A DNA stretch of 56,977 nucleotides from Flavobacterium sp. LC2016-13 (GCF_009707955.1 NZ_WMDQ01000020.1:1-56977); one strand, 5' to 3'. Shown: positions 1 through 8,801, counted from the first letter of the stretch. Made by a program: numbers and translations. Notes: a model not told the origin generated them from the letters alone.

Positions 1-1542
1 GTAAACGGAAGTCCGGTTGGTTTGCACGTAAAAGGTATAAGTCACACGATTTTACTCGATGACATGAAAAAATCCAGGACTTTTCTGGATCGCAACCTAC
101 AGGAAATAGCACTGAATATTTTTGCCGAAGAAACTGCAGGAGAATTTTACCAAAGAGATGCTATTGAACCAACTTACACCAAAATTTTCGATTACAAACC
201 GCAATACAACGAAACCAGTTTTGATTTCTTAAAACGTCTTTCTGCCCGTTACGGACAGTGGTTTTATTTTGACGGAATGCGCATGCAATTTGGACAAACC
301 AAAACGAGTAAGGTCAAATTAATCAACGGGGCTTCGCTGCATGAATTTGGTATTGAAACCAATTTAGTTTCCCATAAAACTTCTTTTGGAGGTTATGATT
401 ATAATTTGGCCAGCAATATTACAGCCTCAGAAGCCAAAACCAATACAGGAAGCGTTGATAGTTTCGCAAAGGTTGTTTTAGACAGACAAGCCTCGGTTTC
501 TCAACCCAATCTAAATATTGGCGCCTATACCAATCAGGCACAAAATGCAACAGATATTACCGAACTGGCCAAACTGCAAACTGCTGGTCGAGATGCCAAC
601 AGTGTTTTTTATACCGGAATATCTTATTTGCCTATTGGTTTAGGACAGGTTTTTACGATTCAAAACCAAACGGTCGAACATGAACTTGTTGCCATTGAAA
701 TAATACACCACTCACAAATTCACGGAAATTACAAGTGTGAGTTCAAAGCTATTCCTGCCGATGTTGCCGCGCCGCATTATACCAATGTAAATGCATTTGC
801 CATTGCACAAAGCCAGTCTGCCAAAGTATTTGACAACACTGATCCGGAAGGATTAGGACGTATAAAAGTCGATTTTTATTGGGGAGCCGGAAGCACAAAA
901 AGTGAATGGATGCGTGTAGCACAACAATATTCAGGAGACGGAAGAGGAATTTACTGGAGACCTGAAATTGGTGATGAAGTGTTGGTTGATTTTGAAGGCA
1001 ATAATATCGATTGCCCGTATGTTTTAGCATCGCATTATAACGGAAAAGCTAAACCTGAATTTTTTGATTCTAAAAACATGATTAAAGGATGGAAACTGAG
1101 ATTTGGTCAGTTGTTCAAGTTTATTGAGAAAGTAGGAATCTGGCTTTCTGACCCGAGTGGGAATGAAATTCATTTGGATGAAGAATTAAAAAGTATGACT
1201 TTGACTTCTAGCGAAACAATTACTTTGAATTGCAAAAATCTTATAATAAATGCTTCAGAAAGTATAACGTCGAATGCCGGAACAAGTATTTCTGAAACAG
1301 CAACACTTGATAAAACTACAGTTGTTGGAGGGATTTTAAATACAAATGTTACAGGAAGCAAATTCTTATATGTAGGAGGGAATTTTGATGCAAATATTGA
1401 AGGTGATTATAATTCAGAACTTAAAAAAGATCACAATATATTGAGTAATGGAAAGGTGGTGTCCAACAGTGAAAATTCTCATGAAATACACTCTCAAAAA
1501 GATATTAAAAATAATAGTGGCGAAGCTACCAGACAAAACTAA
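1..1542 (+). CDS. vgrG: VgrG-like T6SS spike protein, 5' end cut by the window
   Basis: The frame is open from base 1, so the start lies outside the window and the first in-frame TTG at 22 is not a true start. About 513 residues are visible. The first part is a gp27-like base. A gp5-like OB domain follows around visible residues 260-345, with DNTDPEGLGRIKVDFYWG and IGDEVLVDFEGNNIDCPYV as Vgr signatures. The C-terminus (from about residue 385) is rich in Ser, Thr, Asn and Gly with short repeating strands, as expected of a beta-helical needle. VgrG trimers tip the type VI secretion tube and carry effectors. The three genes immediately downstream look like its cargo module. From about base 1150 the DNA becomes more AT-rich than the conserved core, which fits exchange of C-terminus and cargo. 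Confidence 0.93.
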   Translation, partial: VNGSPVGLHVKGISHTILLDDMKKSRTFLDRNLQEIALNIFAEETAGEFYQRDAIEPTYTKIFDYKPQYNETSFDFLKRLSARYGQWFYFDGMRMQFGQTKTSKVKLINGASLHEFGIETNLVSHKTSFGGYDYNLASNITASEAKTNTGSVDSFAKVVLDRQASVSQPNLNIGAYTNQAQNATDITELAKLQTAGRDANSVFYTGISYLPIGLGQVFTIQNQTVEHELVAIEIIHHSQIHGNYKCEFKAIPADVAAPHYTNVNAFAIAQSQSAKVFDNTDPEGLGRIKVDFYWGAGSTKSEWMRVAQQYSGDGRGIYWRPEIGDEVLVDFEGNNIDCPYVLASHYNGKAKPEFFDSKNMIKGWKLRFGQLFKFIEKVGIWLSDPSGNEIHLDEELKSMTLTSSETITLNCKNLIINASESITSNAGTSISETATLDKTTVVGGILNTNVTGSKFLYVGGNFDANIEGDYNSELKKDHNILSNGKVVSNSENSHEIHSQKDIKNNSGEATRQN

Positions 1543-1548
1543 TTGAAG

Positions 1549-1896
1549 ATGAGAAAAACAGTTAGCGGAATAGATTTGACATTAAATCCGGATGGCAGTG
1601 CTTGGATGTATCGAAATACTATAAATAAAGCTACTTTTAGAGTAACAGGTGATGGCGATATATTTTATGATGATCCTTTTGGAAATTATATGACAAGTTC
1701 GCCACGACAAATAAGAATAAATTTTGAACATTTTGTATTAAGAAACTATGGTGATGAAATTAGAAGATCAGATGGAGTAAGAATGATAATGCTGCCTAAA
1801 AAAGAAATTCAGGAAATTGCCAACAAAACATTTTATGCCGATGATCAGTTTCATGCTATAGATTTTGTCACTTTTATCATAACCGAAGAAAAATAA
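1549..1896 (+). CDS. Small conserved-looking protein of the VgrG cargo module, unknown function
   Basis: A protein of 115 residues that I do not recognise. The frame opens with TTG at 1543, directly after the vgrG stop, but the ATG at 1549 (MRKTVSGIDL) is the more natural start. It has no signal peptide or membrane segment. It begins with beta-strand-like sequence (GIDLTLNPDGSAWMYRN) and ends with a mixed acidic/hydrophobic part. It lies 6 nt after vgrG and 5 nt before the candidate effector, so it is almost certainly co-transcribed. Position and size would suit an adaptor or chaperone that loads the effector onto VgrG; that role is inference from context only. Confidence 0.6.
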   Translation: MRKTVSGIDLTLNPDGSAWMYRNTINKATFRVTGDGDIFYDDPFGNYMTSSPRQIRINFEHFVLRNYGDEIRRSDGVRMIMLPKKEIQEIANKTFYADDQFHAIDFVTFIITEEK

Positions 1897-1901
1897 TTAT
1901 T

Positions 1902-2852
1902 ATGTCATATAATTTAAGAGTAAAAGGCAACATTACAACCAATGTTGGAGGAACCACAAGAATTTATGCTAAAGAAGGTGTAGAAATTAATTCTAACGGA
2001 AGAATTGATTATTTTGCTCCTGAATATAGCTATGGAGAACCTGAAGATCCGCCAGCTAGATTTGACGATCGTATTATAAATGTAAATGGACATTTTTATA
2101 ATAACGACGGAACTTTTGAAGGTAAAATAAATGAATCTGATTTTCAAGGAAGTGTTAATGATGTTTATGTTTGTGATGGGAAATCTACTCAAAAAGATAA
2201 AAATGGAAATGATTTTGTAACATATAATAACACTAGGATATTGAAAGAAAATGATGTGAATATTCCTCATGAAAAATTCACAACCTTAAGTTCAACTATT
2301 TACGGCGAAAGTTCTGCTTATAAAATAAGTATTGGCTTTACAATGGAATTAGCAATGGAAATGTTTGCAATAGCAAGTGTTCATAAAATTAATAAGATCG
2401 CTTATGGTAGTGATAGTGATCAAGCACAATTGTTTAGAGAAAAAGAAATTGAGAAAAGAAATGGTACCAAAATGCAGTTAGCTATTGGTGCGTTAATATA
2501 CTCTTTAACGTCTGAAAATGATGCTAGTAATGGAGCAACGATGTGGGATGGGGCGGAACAAGCTCAATTTCTGCCAAATGATAACAGATTTTCAACAGGT
2601 AAATTTGAAATTCATATGAACACTATGGGATGGACTATTTCAGATGAACATTATAAAAAATGGAAAATAGGTGTTGAAAAATTAGGGGGAACTTTTAATG
2701 TACCTCAAGAGAAATATACACCTGGAGTAAATCCTAATAATCGATTTTCGACCTCTGAAACTATAGCGCTTGAATCAACAGCTGTTTATTTGGGCACTAT
2801 TTTTTGGAAAGAATTAAAATCAAGAAAAAAGAAAGTGTATGAAAAAAAATAA
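1902..2852 (+). CDS. Candidate T6SS effector, cell-wall-hydrolase-like
   Basis: A protein of 316 residues. Residues 1-35 (VKGNITTNVGGTTRIYAKEG and onward) have the strand-turn rhythm of a VgrG beta-helix, so this end may dock on the spike. The rest contains TIYGESSAYK around residue 130. This recalls the YGEA/YGES catalytic-Glu motif of SleB/CwlJ-type wall hydrolases. An AIASVHKINK helix and DASNGATMWDG around residue 210 follow. There is no signal peptide, as expected for cargo delivered by T6SS. Its 3' end overlaps a lipoprotein gene by 14 nt, the usual effector-immunity layout. The hydrolase assignment is tentative; the cargo role rests mainly on position. Confidence 0.5.
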   Translation: MSYNLRVKGNITTNVGGTTRIYAKEGVEINSNGRIDYFAPEYSYGEPEDPPARFDDRIINVNGHFYNNDGTFEGKINESDFQGSVNDVYVCDGKSTQKDKNGNDFVTYNNTRILKENDVNIPHEKFTTLSSTIYGESSAYKISIGFTMELAMEMFAIASVHKINKIAYGSDSDQAQLFREKEIEKRNGTKMQLAIGALIYSLTSENDASNGATMWDGAEQAQFLPNDNRFSTGKFEIHMNTMGWTISDEHYKKWKIGVEKLGGTFNVPQEKYTPGVNPNNRFSTSETIALESTAVYLGTIFWKELKSRKKKVYEKK

Positions 2853-3552
2853 ACTAATCACTGTTTTTATCTCGCTATTGACAATTTCATGTAAAGTTTC
2901 TAATAAAGATTATGTCATAATTCATTCTAATAATAAAGAGATGGAAATCCGTCATTATTTCCACGAAAACAATGAAGAATATGCAAGAGTTTATGGTAAT
3001 AGTAAAGAAAACGATTCAATTACATTTACAATAAATAATAATGATCTGTTAGTCAACCAATTTATATACAGTCGAGAACAAAAAAAACGTATTGCCGGAG
3101 GAAATATACTATATGTAAACTACACTACTACAATTACAGATATTAAATATTCTCAAAATGCCGATGGATGCATGAATATAAATCCTATTATAAATTTAGA
3201 TTTTTTGAAAAAAGACAAACAAATTGAAAAAATTATTAAAGAAAACTGCAAAGTTAAGGAGAGCGACAAAGAAGAAGATTTCTTTAGTGATTGTAATTTC
3301 ATTCTTCCTCAATTAGATAAAATAGAATATCTACCTGATAATTCTAAGATTATTTCCGTTGAAATTTTGAAAAATAAAATAAAACAATTTCAAGAGATTA
3401 ATTTAAGGGCTAACTATTTTAATACAAAAATTGATTACAAAAGATACTATTATTATAAAGATAAAAGTATTCAAAAAATAAAAACATTAGTTAGAGATAG
3501 TATTTCAACAGATACTATTATAGATTGTTATTCTAAAATTAATTTAGATTAG
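2839..3552 (+). CDS. Lipoprotein, probable immunity partner of the upstream effector
   Basis: A protein of 237 residues starting MKKNKLITVFISLLTISC, a short lipoprotein signal peptide with a Cys at residue 18. The mature part is very AT-rich, Lys/Asn-rich and not recognised. It would be anchored in the periplasm, where an immunity protein against a wall-targeting toxin must act. The ATG lies inside the upstream gene (14-nt overlap), implying translational coupling. It is the last gene of the VgrG module; 192 nt without recognisable content follow before the convergent tatD. The immunity role is inference. Confidence 0.55.
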   Translation: MKKNKLITVFISLLTISCKVSNKDYVIIHSNNKEMEIRHYFHENNEEYARVYGNSKENDSITFTINNNDLLVNQFIYSREQKKRIAGGNILYVNYTTTITDIKYSQNADGCMNINPIINLDFLKKDKQIEKIIKENCKVKESDKEEDFFSDCNFILPQLDKIEYLPDNSKIISVEILKNKIKQFQEINLRANYFNTKIDYKRYYYYKDKSIQKIKTLVRDSISTDTIIDCYSKINLD

Positions 3553-3744
3553 TAAGTATAATGGCCCCAGTTCTTCCACTGGTGCGAGATTCTAGATCGT
3601 GAACATACAGAATGTAACGTTTAAACAATGTAGATAATAGTATAGAATTGCGATTGCGCTAGCAGGAGTATATAAACAAAAAACCTTCAAACCAAGTACA
3701 AACACCTGATTTAAAAGCCAACAAATAATCTTTATAATTATAAC

Positions 3745-4545
3745 TTAAATACCAAAAAAAATTTTAGCATTCCTAGTCGTTTCCTCCGCCACTTTATCCA
3801 AAGAAATCCCTTTAAACTGTGCCACAGTTCCCGCCACAAAAGGCAGAAAAGCTGGTTCGCAGCGACGTTCATGGTATTTCTTCAAAAGACTGTTCGGAGT
3901 ATTTTTAGGAAGCATAAACGGAGCATCGGTTTCGATCATCATTCGGTCAAGTGGAACGTATTGAATCACTTCTTTTAAATGACTGAAACGTTTGGTATCA
4001 GAAATCGCTCCCGTAAAACCAAGATAAAATCCGTTATCGAGATAGGTTTTAGCTTCCTGCAAAGTTCCTGTAAAACAATGTACAACCGCTTTTGGCAATT
4101 GCGGCAAATACTCTTTTGTAATGCTCATAAACTTTGTAAAAGCAGCTCTTTCATGCAAAAACAAAGGTTTCTGAACTTCGATTGCCAATTCTAATTGGGC
4201 TTTGTAACACGTTTCCTGAATGTTTCTGGGCGAAAAATCACGATCAAAATCGAGTCCGCACTCGCCTACCGAAACTACATGTTTCTGTTTTAATAAATTT
4301 CGTAATCTTGAAATGCTTTGTGTATCAAAACTTTTCGCATCATGCGGATGAATTCCTGCAGTCGAATATAATATTCCCGGATATTGTTTTGCGATTGCAG
4401 CCGAAGCTTCACTATTTTTTACGCTTGTTCCCGTTAGTATCATTTGCGATACATCGGCATCTAAAGCGTCTTGTACAACATCGTCTATGTCGTTGTGGAA
4501 TTGTTTATTCGTTAAATTAATTCCGATATCTATATATGTATTCAT
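3745..4545 (-). CDS. tatD: TatD family metal-dependent deoxyribonuclease
   Basis: The protein starts at the ATG at 4545 (MNTYIDIGINLTNKQF), giving 266 residues; the frame extends further upstream but without family similarity. It follows E. coli TatD closely along its length. Visible motifs are STAGIHPHD, VSVGECGLDFDRDF, LHERAA, VVHCFTG and IETDAPFMLP, which together supply the metal-binding His, Glu and Asp residues of this TIM-barrel hydrolase. TatD proteins are 3'-5' exonucleases acting on single-stranded DNA and, in E. coli, on RNA. It lies downstream of rtcB on the same strand, separated by about 180 nt holding two repeats, so co-transcription is possible but not evident. Confidence 0.93.
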   Translation of the reverse strand: MNTYIDIGINLTNKQFHNDIDDVVQDALDADVSQMILTGTSVKNSEASAAIAKQYPGILYSTAGIHPHDAKSFDTQSISRLRNLLKQKHVVSVGECGLDFDRDFSPRNIQETCYKAQLELAIEVQKPLFLHERAAFTKFMSITKEYLPQLPKAVVHCFTGTLQEAKTYLDNGFYLGFTGAISDTKRFSHLKEVIQYVPLDRMMIETDAPFMLPKNTPNSLLKKYHERRCEPAFLPFVAGTVAQFKGISLDKVAEETTRNAKIFFGI

Positions 4546-4562
4546 GTTTTTTTTTAAGTTGC

Positions 4563-4610
4563 AAAGGCTCAAAGAGGCAGAGGTTCAGAGGTTTCCTCTT
4601 TGAGTCCTTT
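4563..4610. repeat. Imperfect inverted repeat between rtcB and tatD
   Basis: AAAGGCTCAAAGAGG at 4563-4577 is nearly complementary to CCTCTTTGAGTCCTTT at 4595-4610. Similar words (GCAAAGG, CCTTTGCG, CTGAACCTTTG) recur at 6160-6200 and 6450-6478, so this looks like a dispersed repeat. In RNA it would form a hairpin after rtcB, but no clear U-tract makes it a textbook terminator. Confidence 0.5.
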
Positions 4611-4630
4611 GTTTTTTATTTTAAGATTTT

Positions 4631-4726
4631 AAGAAGAAAGAAGCAAGAGACAAGACCAAAAATTATTTCTTCTTGCGTCTATTCTCTTTACTCTATTCTC
4701 TTGCCTCTTGCCTCTTGCTTCTTTTT
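4631..4726. repeat. GCAAGA-type inverted repeat element, short copy 1
   Basis: The left arm at 4631-4655 (AAGAAGCAAGAGACAAGA core) is complementary to the right arm at 4698-4726 (TCTTGCCTCTTGCTTC core), with a spacer of about 43 nt. The right arm runs into the rtcB stop codon. It shares arms and the TTTTAATCT edge with the elements at 20073-20149 and 21364-21871. Confidence 0.7.
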
Positions 4727-6147
4727 TAATCTTCTCTACTTCCGTCATCAGCCATTCTAACCAATTTTGGTGTGAACTTCGCAACGACATCAACCAAATC
4801 CTGTTGAGCTTCCATAACCTGATTGATATCTTTATAAGCCATTGGCGCTTCGTCTAAACCTGCGCCAATAAGCGTAACGCCGTGATCTTGTAGAATCGAT
4901 TGCATTTCTGTTTTAGTGATATTTTTTATGGCTTGTGTTCGGCTCATTTGTCTTCCTGCACCGTGCGAAGCCGAATTTATGGCGTTCTCCTCGCCTTTTC
5001 CTCTCACCAAAAATCCAGGCGCGGTCATACTTCCCGGAATGATTCCCATAACGCCTTTTCCGGCTGGGGTTGCTCCTTTTCTATGCACGATTACTTCTTC
5101 GCTATTCCAGATTTCTTTCCAGGCAAAATTATGGTGGTTTTCGACTTTGGCTAAAATTGTGGCGCCCAAAGCACGTTCCATTTTGTTATGGATAATCTCG
5201 TGACAAGCCGAAGCATAATCTCCCGCAAGGTTCATCGCCAGCCAATATTCCTGACCCATTTGTGAGCTCATATCCAAATACGCTAAGTTTCTTGCTACTT
5301 CCGGAAGTTTGCATTCGTCTTTGGCGATTTTAGTATAATGTCCGGCAATTGTTGCGCCCATTCCACGTGAACCTGAATGCGTTAACAAAGCAACATATTT
5401 TCCTTTTGGAATATTCAAAACGGCATCGTCTTTTGCAAATTCCATGATTCCGAATTCTACAAAGTGATTTCCACCGCCAGAAGATCCTAATTGCGACCAC
5501 GCTTTATCTTTTAAATTTTTCACAAACGGAGTCATATTAAAAGCATCATTTTCTAAAACCGAATGATCTGATTTGTATTGTCCGTGAAATCCGTGACCTG
5601 CTCCAAAAATAGAATTGGCAATTAATTCTCTTTTGAATTTGGCTTCGTTTTCAAAGTAAAAATCCTCCGCAATATCATAAACTGATAATGCCATTCGACA
5701 ACCAATATCAACTCCGACACCATACGGAATAATGGCATTTTTGGTGGCTAAAACTCCGCCAATCGGTAATCCGTAACCTTGATGCGCATCTGGCATTAAA
5801 GCTCCGGCAACGGTAACGGGAAGTTTCATGGCAACTTCCATTTGTTTTCTGGCTCCGTCTTCAATATGATCTAATCCGTAAGCTGAATACGCATTTGGGT
5901 TTTCATTTAAAGCGATGAAATCTTCTGGCTTTTCATTGGCTTTTTCGATTAAAGCAACAGCCAGTTTGCTGAAAATTTTATCGTCGATATAGTTTTCCGG
6001 AGATTCTAAAACGTTTTTAAAGTTTGTGATCATTTCATCACGCGTAAAACCGTTTCTTTTACTGTTTATTTTTAAGGCAATCCCAATTGTTTTTCCTTCT
6101 GGGAATCCTAATTCTAATATATCTGTACCGTTTATTTGTGTATTCAT
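4726..6147 (-). CDS. rtcB: RtcB family RNA ligase
   Basis: The start is taken at the ATG at 6147 (MNTQINGTDI), giving 473 residues. RtcB joins 2',3'-cyclic phosphate or 3'-phosphate RNA ends to 5'-OH ends using GTP and Mn2+. Key residues are visible: MPDAHQGYGLPIGGV (about 118-132), GVDIGCRM with Cys150, GGGNHFVE with His228, THSGSRG with His257, and ASHGAGR with His395 as the likely guanylylated His. The DAHQGYG form is nearer archaeal/eukaryotic RtcB than E. coli RtcB. No rtcA or RtcR is nearby. A 17-19 nt inverted repeat shared with two other promoters lies 62-80 nt upstream, so it is probably under common control with the HD and RING genes. Confidence 0.95.
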   Translation of the reverse strand: MNTQINGTDILELGFPEGKTIGIALKINSKRNGFTRDEMITNFKNVLESPENYIDDKIFSKLAVALIEKANEKPEDFIALNENPNAYSAYGLDHIEDGARKQMEVAMKLPVTVAGALMPDAHQGYGLPIGGVLATKNAIIPYGVGVDIGCRMALSVYDIAEDFYFENEAKFKRELIANSIFGAGHGFHGQYKSDHSVLENDAFNMTPFVKNLKDKAWSQLGSSGGGNHFVEFGIMEFAKDDAVLNIPKGKYVALLTHSGSRGMGATIAGHYTKIAKDECKLPEVARNLAYLDMSSQMGQEYWLAMNLAGDYASACHEIIHNKMERALGATILAKVENHHNFAWKEIWNSEEVIVHRKGATPAGKGVMGIIPGSMTAPGFLVRGKGEENAINSASHGAGRQMSRTQAIKNITKTEMQSILQDHGVTLIGAGLDEAPMAYKDINQVMEAQQDLVDVVAKFTPKLVRMADDGSRED

Positions 6148-6208
6148 TGTTTTTGTTTTTAAAGGGGCAAAGGTTCTAAGGTTCATAGGTGCAAAGGTTT
6201 TTTACTGC

Positions 6209-6227
6209 TGCGCAGTTATTTTGCGTA
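6209..6227. promoter_or_regulatory. Shared inverted-repeat operator, copy 1 (upstream of rtcB)
   Basis: TGCGCA-GTTATTT-TGCGTA. It matches the sites at 9230-9248 and 15702-15720 at all positions except four variable ones and fits TRCGCA-N2-TATTT-TGCGYA. It lies 62 nt upstream of the rtcB ATG. I could not place a clear -33/-7 pair around it, so the promoter itself is unresolved. Confidence 0.6.
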
Positions 6228-6287
6228 CTTATTTTTTTTCTCCCAAAGCCACAGGTTTTGAGGATTAAAATGATTTTCTCTTTTTTT

Positions 6288-6384
6288 GTCATCCTGAGGA
6301 ACGAAGGATCACACACGGAATTCTACAAAGATTGTCAAGTTCTGTGTGGAGCTACTTGTGTGATCCTTCGTTCCTCAGGATGAC
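6288..6384. repeat. Perfect 27-bp inverted repeat
   Basis: The arms at 6288-6314 and 6358-6384 are exact reverse complements (outer end GTCATCCTGAGGAACG), separated by 43 nt. It occupies the space between the RING/TerD gene and rtcB. The layout is that of a REP- or MITE-like dispersed element; in RNA it would form a very stable hairpin that could end or process the upstream transcript. Confidence 0.75.
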
Positions 6385-6413
6385 AAACAGTACGCTTAAT
6401 TAATACTTTGCGA

Positions 6414-6433
6414 AGACGCACTTCCGTGCGTCT
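6414..6433. repeat. Short AGACGCAC/GTGCGTCT hairpin repeat
   Basis: AGACGCAC (6414-6421), loop TTCC, GTGCGTCT (6426-6433). The same arm sequence occurs in the longer inverted repeat at 23791-23845, so this is a dispersed family. It lies about 50 nt downstream of the RING/TerD stop codon. Confidence 0.55.
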
Positions 6434-6482
6434 CTACAATAAAACTTTGTTCCTTTGCGCCTCTGAACCTTTGTAACTCTCC

Positions 6483-8723
6483 TTAATCTATTAATAATTG
6501 CGTAACTGCCGAAGCATTTATCGCCCATTGTGCATCATAAACCTCATCAGCATTTTGATCTTCGGTAATGGCTAAACCCTGAGCTTCTGCTTTAAGTTTT
6601 AATAAACTACCAATATTCAATTTACTGCTCAATTTTGCCAATAATGCCTGAACTCCTTTAAAATCCAAACCTCCTACAACCTGACCTCCAAAAGTCATCT
6701 CTAACCAAACGATTTCTCTTTTGGCTACATCAAGAACTCCAAAAACCAAGCCTTTGGCAACATTTTGCGTAACACGAACCTGATGATCTACACACGACGG
6801 ATCGTATGCAACTCCGGTTTTCTCCGAAATTTTCATCGGGTGTTTACTGTTCATCCAACCTACAACAAGATTTGGAGTGATACTTCCGTTGCTGTACGCA
6901 TTGCAGGTAAAAGTTACAAATTTTGCATTGACTTTTGCCAATTTATCAATATCGATATTAATATACTCAGCGGTTCCAACTTTATTTGGAATACTTCTGA
7001 TATCACCGCTATGTTTACAACCTGTTGTTTCCAATCGGCTGTAAGAACAAATATCCATACTGTTTTCAAAAGCAATATGACAGCTTAAATCCATATCTAA
7101 ATGTTGTGCTGGCAAACCATTCCCCCATTGCATAAACAATCGTACTTCGTTTCCTTCAATTGGAAAACGTGTTCCCATTAAAGCAACTGGTAAATCCTGA
7201 ACCGTTTCGCTTCTATCTCCAATCGAAACTGGCATATTAAACAATTGCGGATCTATATAGATTGTTTTATTCGTGTTTTTGATTGCTGCAAAACGCTTTT
7301 TCATGGCTAAAAGACACAATGCTTCGATTTGATTTTTCATCGCCTCTAATTGCGTTTCGTTATATAAATTCAACAAACTGTTTGGTGCAATTTTTTTGTT
7401 TGTTCCGCCCAAAGGTTTTACACTTCTTTGTATGTTTTTATCAAAATAATTTTGAGCATACATATTTAATGTAAACACCAATCTAGCCGGAACTTTATCG
7501 ATGATTTCTTCAAAATGTGCAATAGTTTCGTCTGCACCAAACCAAAGCATATTAGAGAATAACGAACGTGCAAATAAACCCGGACGCTGTTTCAACAATG
7601 CAAATGTTTTATCGGCATCAAACTTTAATCTTGATGTGTTTACTTTACTTTGCCAAACATCATAAACCTGATTGTAAAATACATCCATTAAAAAAGCTAA
7701 TTTTTCAAAGCCTTTTCTTTTGCTGTATTCTGCCAAACGCAACGCTCTGATAAAACGAATCCACATTCCTCTTTTTGGGTGCATGATTTCGCACATTGCT
7801 TCTACTTTCATATCCAAATTATTCAACCAGGACGCTACCATTAAACATTCTTTTCTTGAATATTTAAGTTTTAAATCTTTTTGTGCTGCAATTTTTGCTT
7901 TCGCACTTGCATCCATAAATTCATAAAAATGTGTCTGATTTTTGGCTGTTCTCTTGATAATCGTTTTTGGCTCAATAATCTGTAATATTCCTGTATTTTT
8001 AAACCACAAATATCTTAAGATATCGGTTGGCGTTTTTAAAAATTGAGAAGCTTCATCTTCTTTCCCGTTTTCAATCAAAAGATCAATTACAAGCATTAAA
8101 GTTTCCTTCATTGCAACATCTGTTTTTGGCAATGGCAAATATTTCATCGCCATTTTTAAACTATCTACTTGCGTAGTGTCTAAAGCCGTTTTTGATTGCA
8201 ATAATGATATATAGAAATCATTTAAATCTTTTTCTGACCACAACTCAAGAACTTTCAATTTACTTCCTTGTCCGAAATTTTCAATTTTTCCAAATTCGAA
8301 CGGAGTTCCACAAAACGGGCAACCATTGTATCTCTCTAATGGAAAAGTATTATCCGGAATAATATGTCCGCATTCTAAAGTCGTTCCGTTTTTTATCTTT
8401 AAAACATTCCAGAAGTACGTAACTACATGGTCTAAAATAGATTCTCCAGTTGGAATATTCCATTCTTTAACCAAAGGTCTCCAGTTTTTATCTGTTCCTA
8501 AAACTTCTTTTAAAACTTCTAAAACTTCAACTTTATAATTCGGGTTTACGTTATTTAAAGCATGTAATAATGATTCGGAAAACGTAAATCCGAGTTTTGA
8601 AACATTGGCCAATAAAACCGATGTTGTTCCTGATAAATTTTTGATATCATTCACTATCATTTCTGATGGAATGAAAATGGCGTTTTGACGCAAACTGATT
8701 TTTAATAATTCTTTTGTTTTCAT
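6483..8723 (-). CDS. RING-finger and TerD-like domain protein (MXAN_6230/SCO0854-type)
   Basis: A protein of 746 residues. Residues 1-105 are helical. A RING/zinc-ribbon-like knuckle follows, with ECGH (Cys118, His120) and GCPFCGTPF (Cys135, Cys138). Residues about 185-480 are an all-helical, repeat-like region. Residues about 512-690 resemble a TerD jelly-roll (LDMDLSCHIAFEN, SGDIRSIPN, EYINIDIDKL). This order matches the bacterial family named after MXAN_6230/SCO0854, of unknown function. The ATG is preceded by the structured RNA locus at 8746-9164, whose last module ends 23 nt upstream. Downstream comes rtcB. I infer a role with RtcB in RNA stress, perhaps binding the upstream RNA as Ro60/Rsr binds Y RNA; nothing in the sequence proves it. 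Confidence 0.8.
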   Translation of the reverse strand: MKTKELLKISLRQNAIFIPSEMIVNDIKNLSGTTSVLLANVSKLGFTFSESLLHALNNVNPNYKVEVLEVLKEVLGTDKNWRPLVKEWNIPTGESILDHVVTYFWNVLKIKNGTTLECGHIIPDNTFPLERYNGCPFCGTPFEFGKIENFGQGSKLKVLELWSEKDLNDFYISLLQSKTALDTTQVDSLKMAMKYLPLPKTDVAMKETLMLVIDLLIENGKEDEASQFLKTPTDILRYLWFKNTGILQIIEPKTIIKRTAKNQTHFYEFMDASAKAKIAAQKDLKLKYSRKECLMVASWLNNLDMKVEAMCEIMHPKRGMWIRFIRALRLAEYSKRKGFEKLAFLMDVFYNQVYDVWQSKVNTSRLKFDADKTFALLKQRPGLFARSLFSNMLWFGADETIAHFEEIIDKVPARLVFTLNMYAQNYFDKNIQRSVKPLGGTNKKIAPNSLLNLYNETQLEAMKNQIEALCLLAMKKRFAAIKNTNKTIYIDPQLFNMPVSIGDRSETVQDLPVALMGTRFPIEGNEVRLFMQWGNGLPAQHLDMDLSCHIAFENSMDICSYSRLETTGCKHSGDIRSIPNKVGTAEYINIDIDKLAKVNAKFVTFTCNAYSNGSITPNLVVGWMNSKHPMKISEKTGVAYDPSCVDHQVRVTQNVAKGLVFGVLDVAKREIVWLEMTFGGQVVGGLDFKGVQALLAKLSSKLNIGSLLKLKAEAQGLAITEDQNADEVYDAQWAINASAVTQLLID

Positions 8724-8751
8724 TTTTTTAATTTTTAAAATTTAGATAATT

Positions 8752-8801
8752 GTGTTTCTGATTTCTACCTAAAAGAGTTTTGAAGTAAGAAACACTTGAC
8801 C
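8752..8801 (-). repeat. Array module A (next to the RING/TerD start)
   Basis: Boxes GGTCAA (8801-8796) and TACTTC (8787-8782) flank GTGTTTCT, which pairs perfectly with AGAAACAC at 8759-8752, followed by AATTAT (8751-8746). The enclosed loop is 28 nt. The module ends 22 nt before the RING/TerD ATG, so its folding could affect translation of that gene. Confidence 0.7.

Noticed and set aside
749..1361. Minus-strand frames inside vgrG
   Set aside because: They have biased composition, no start context and lie wholly inside a well-supported gene.
3553..3744. A remnant gene between the T6SS module and tatD
   Set aside because: All frames are short and broken, and nothing resembles a known T6SS protein.
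4900..5203. Two plus-strand frames of 84 and 95 residues inside rtcB
   Set aside because: Cys/Phe/Pro-rich antisense shadows of a highly conserved coding sequence.
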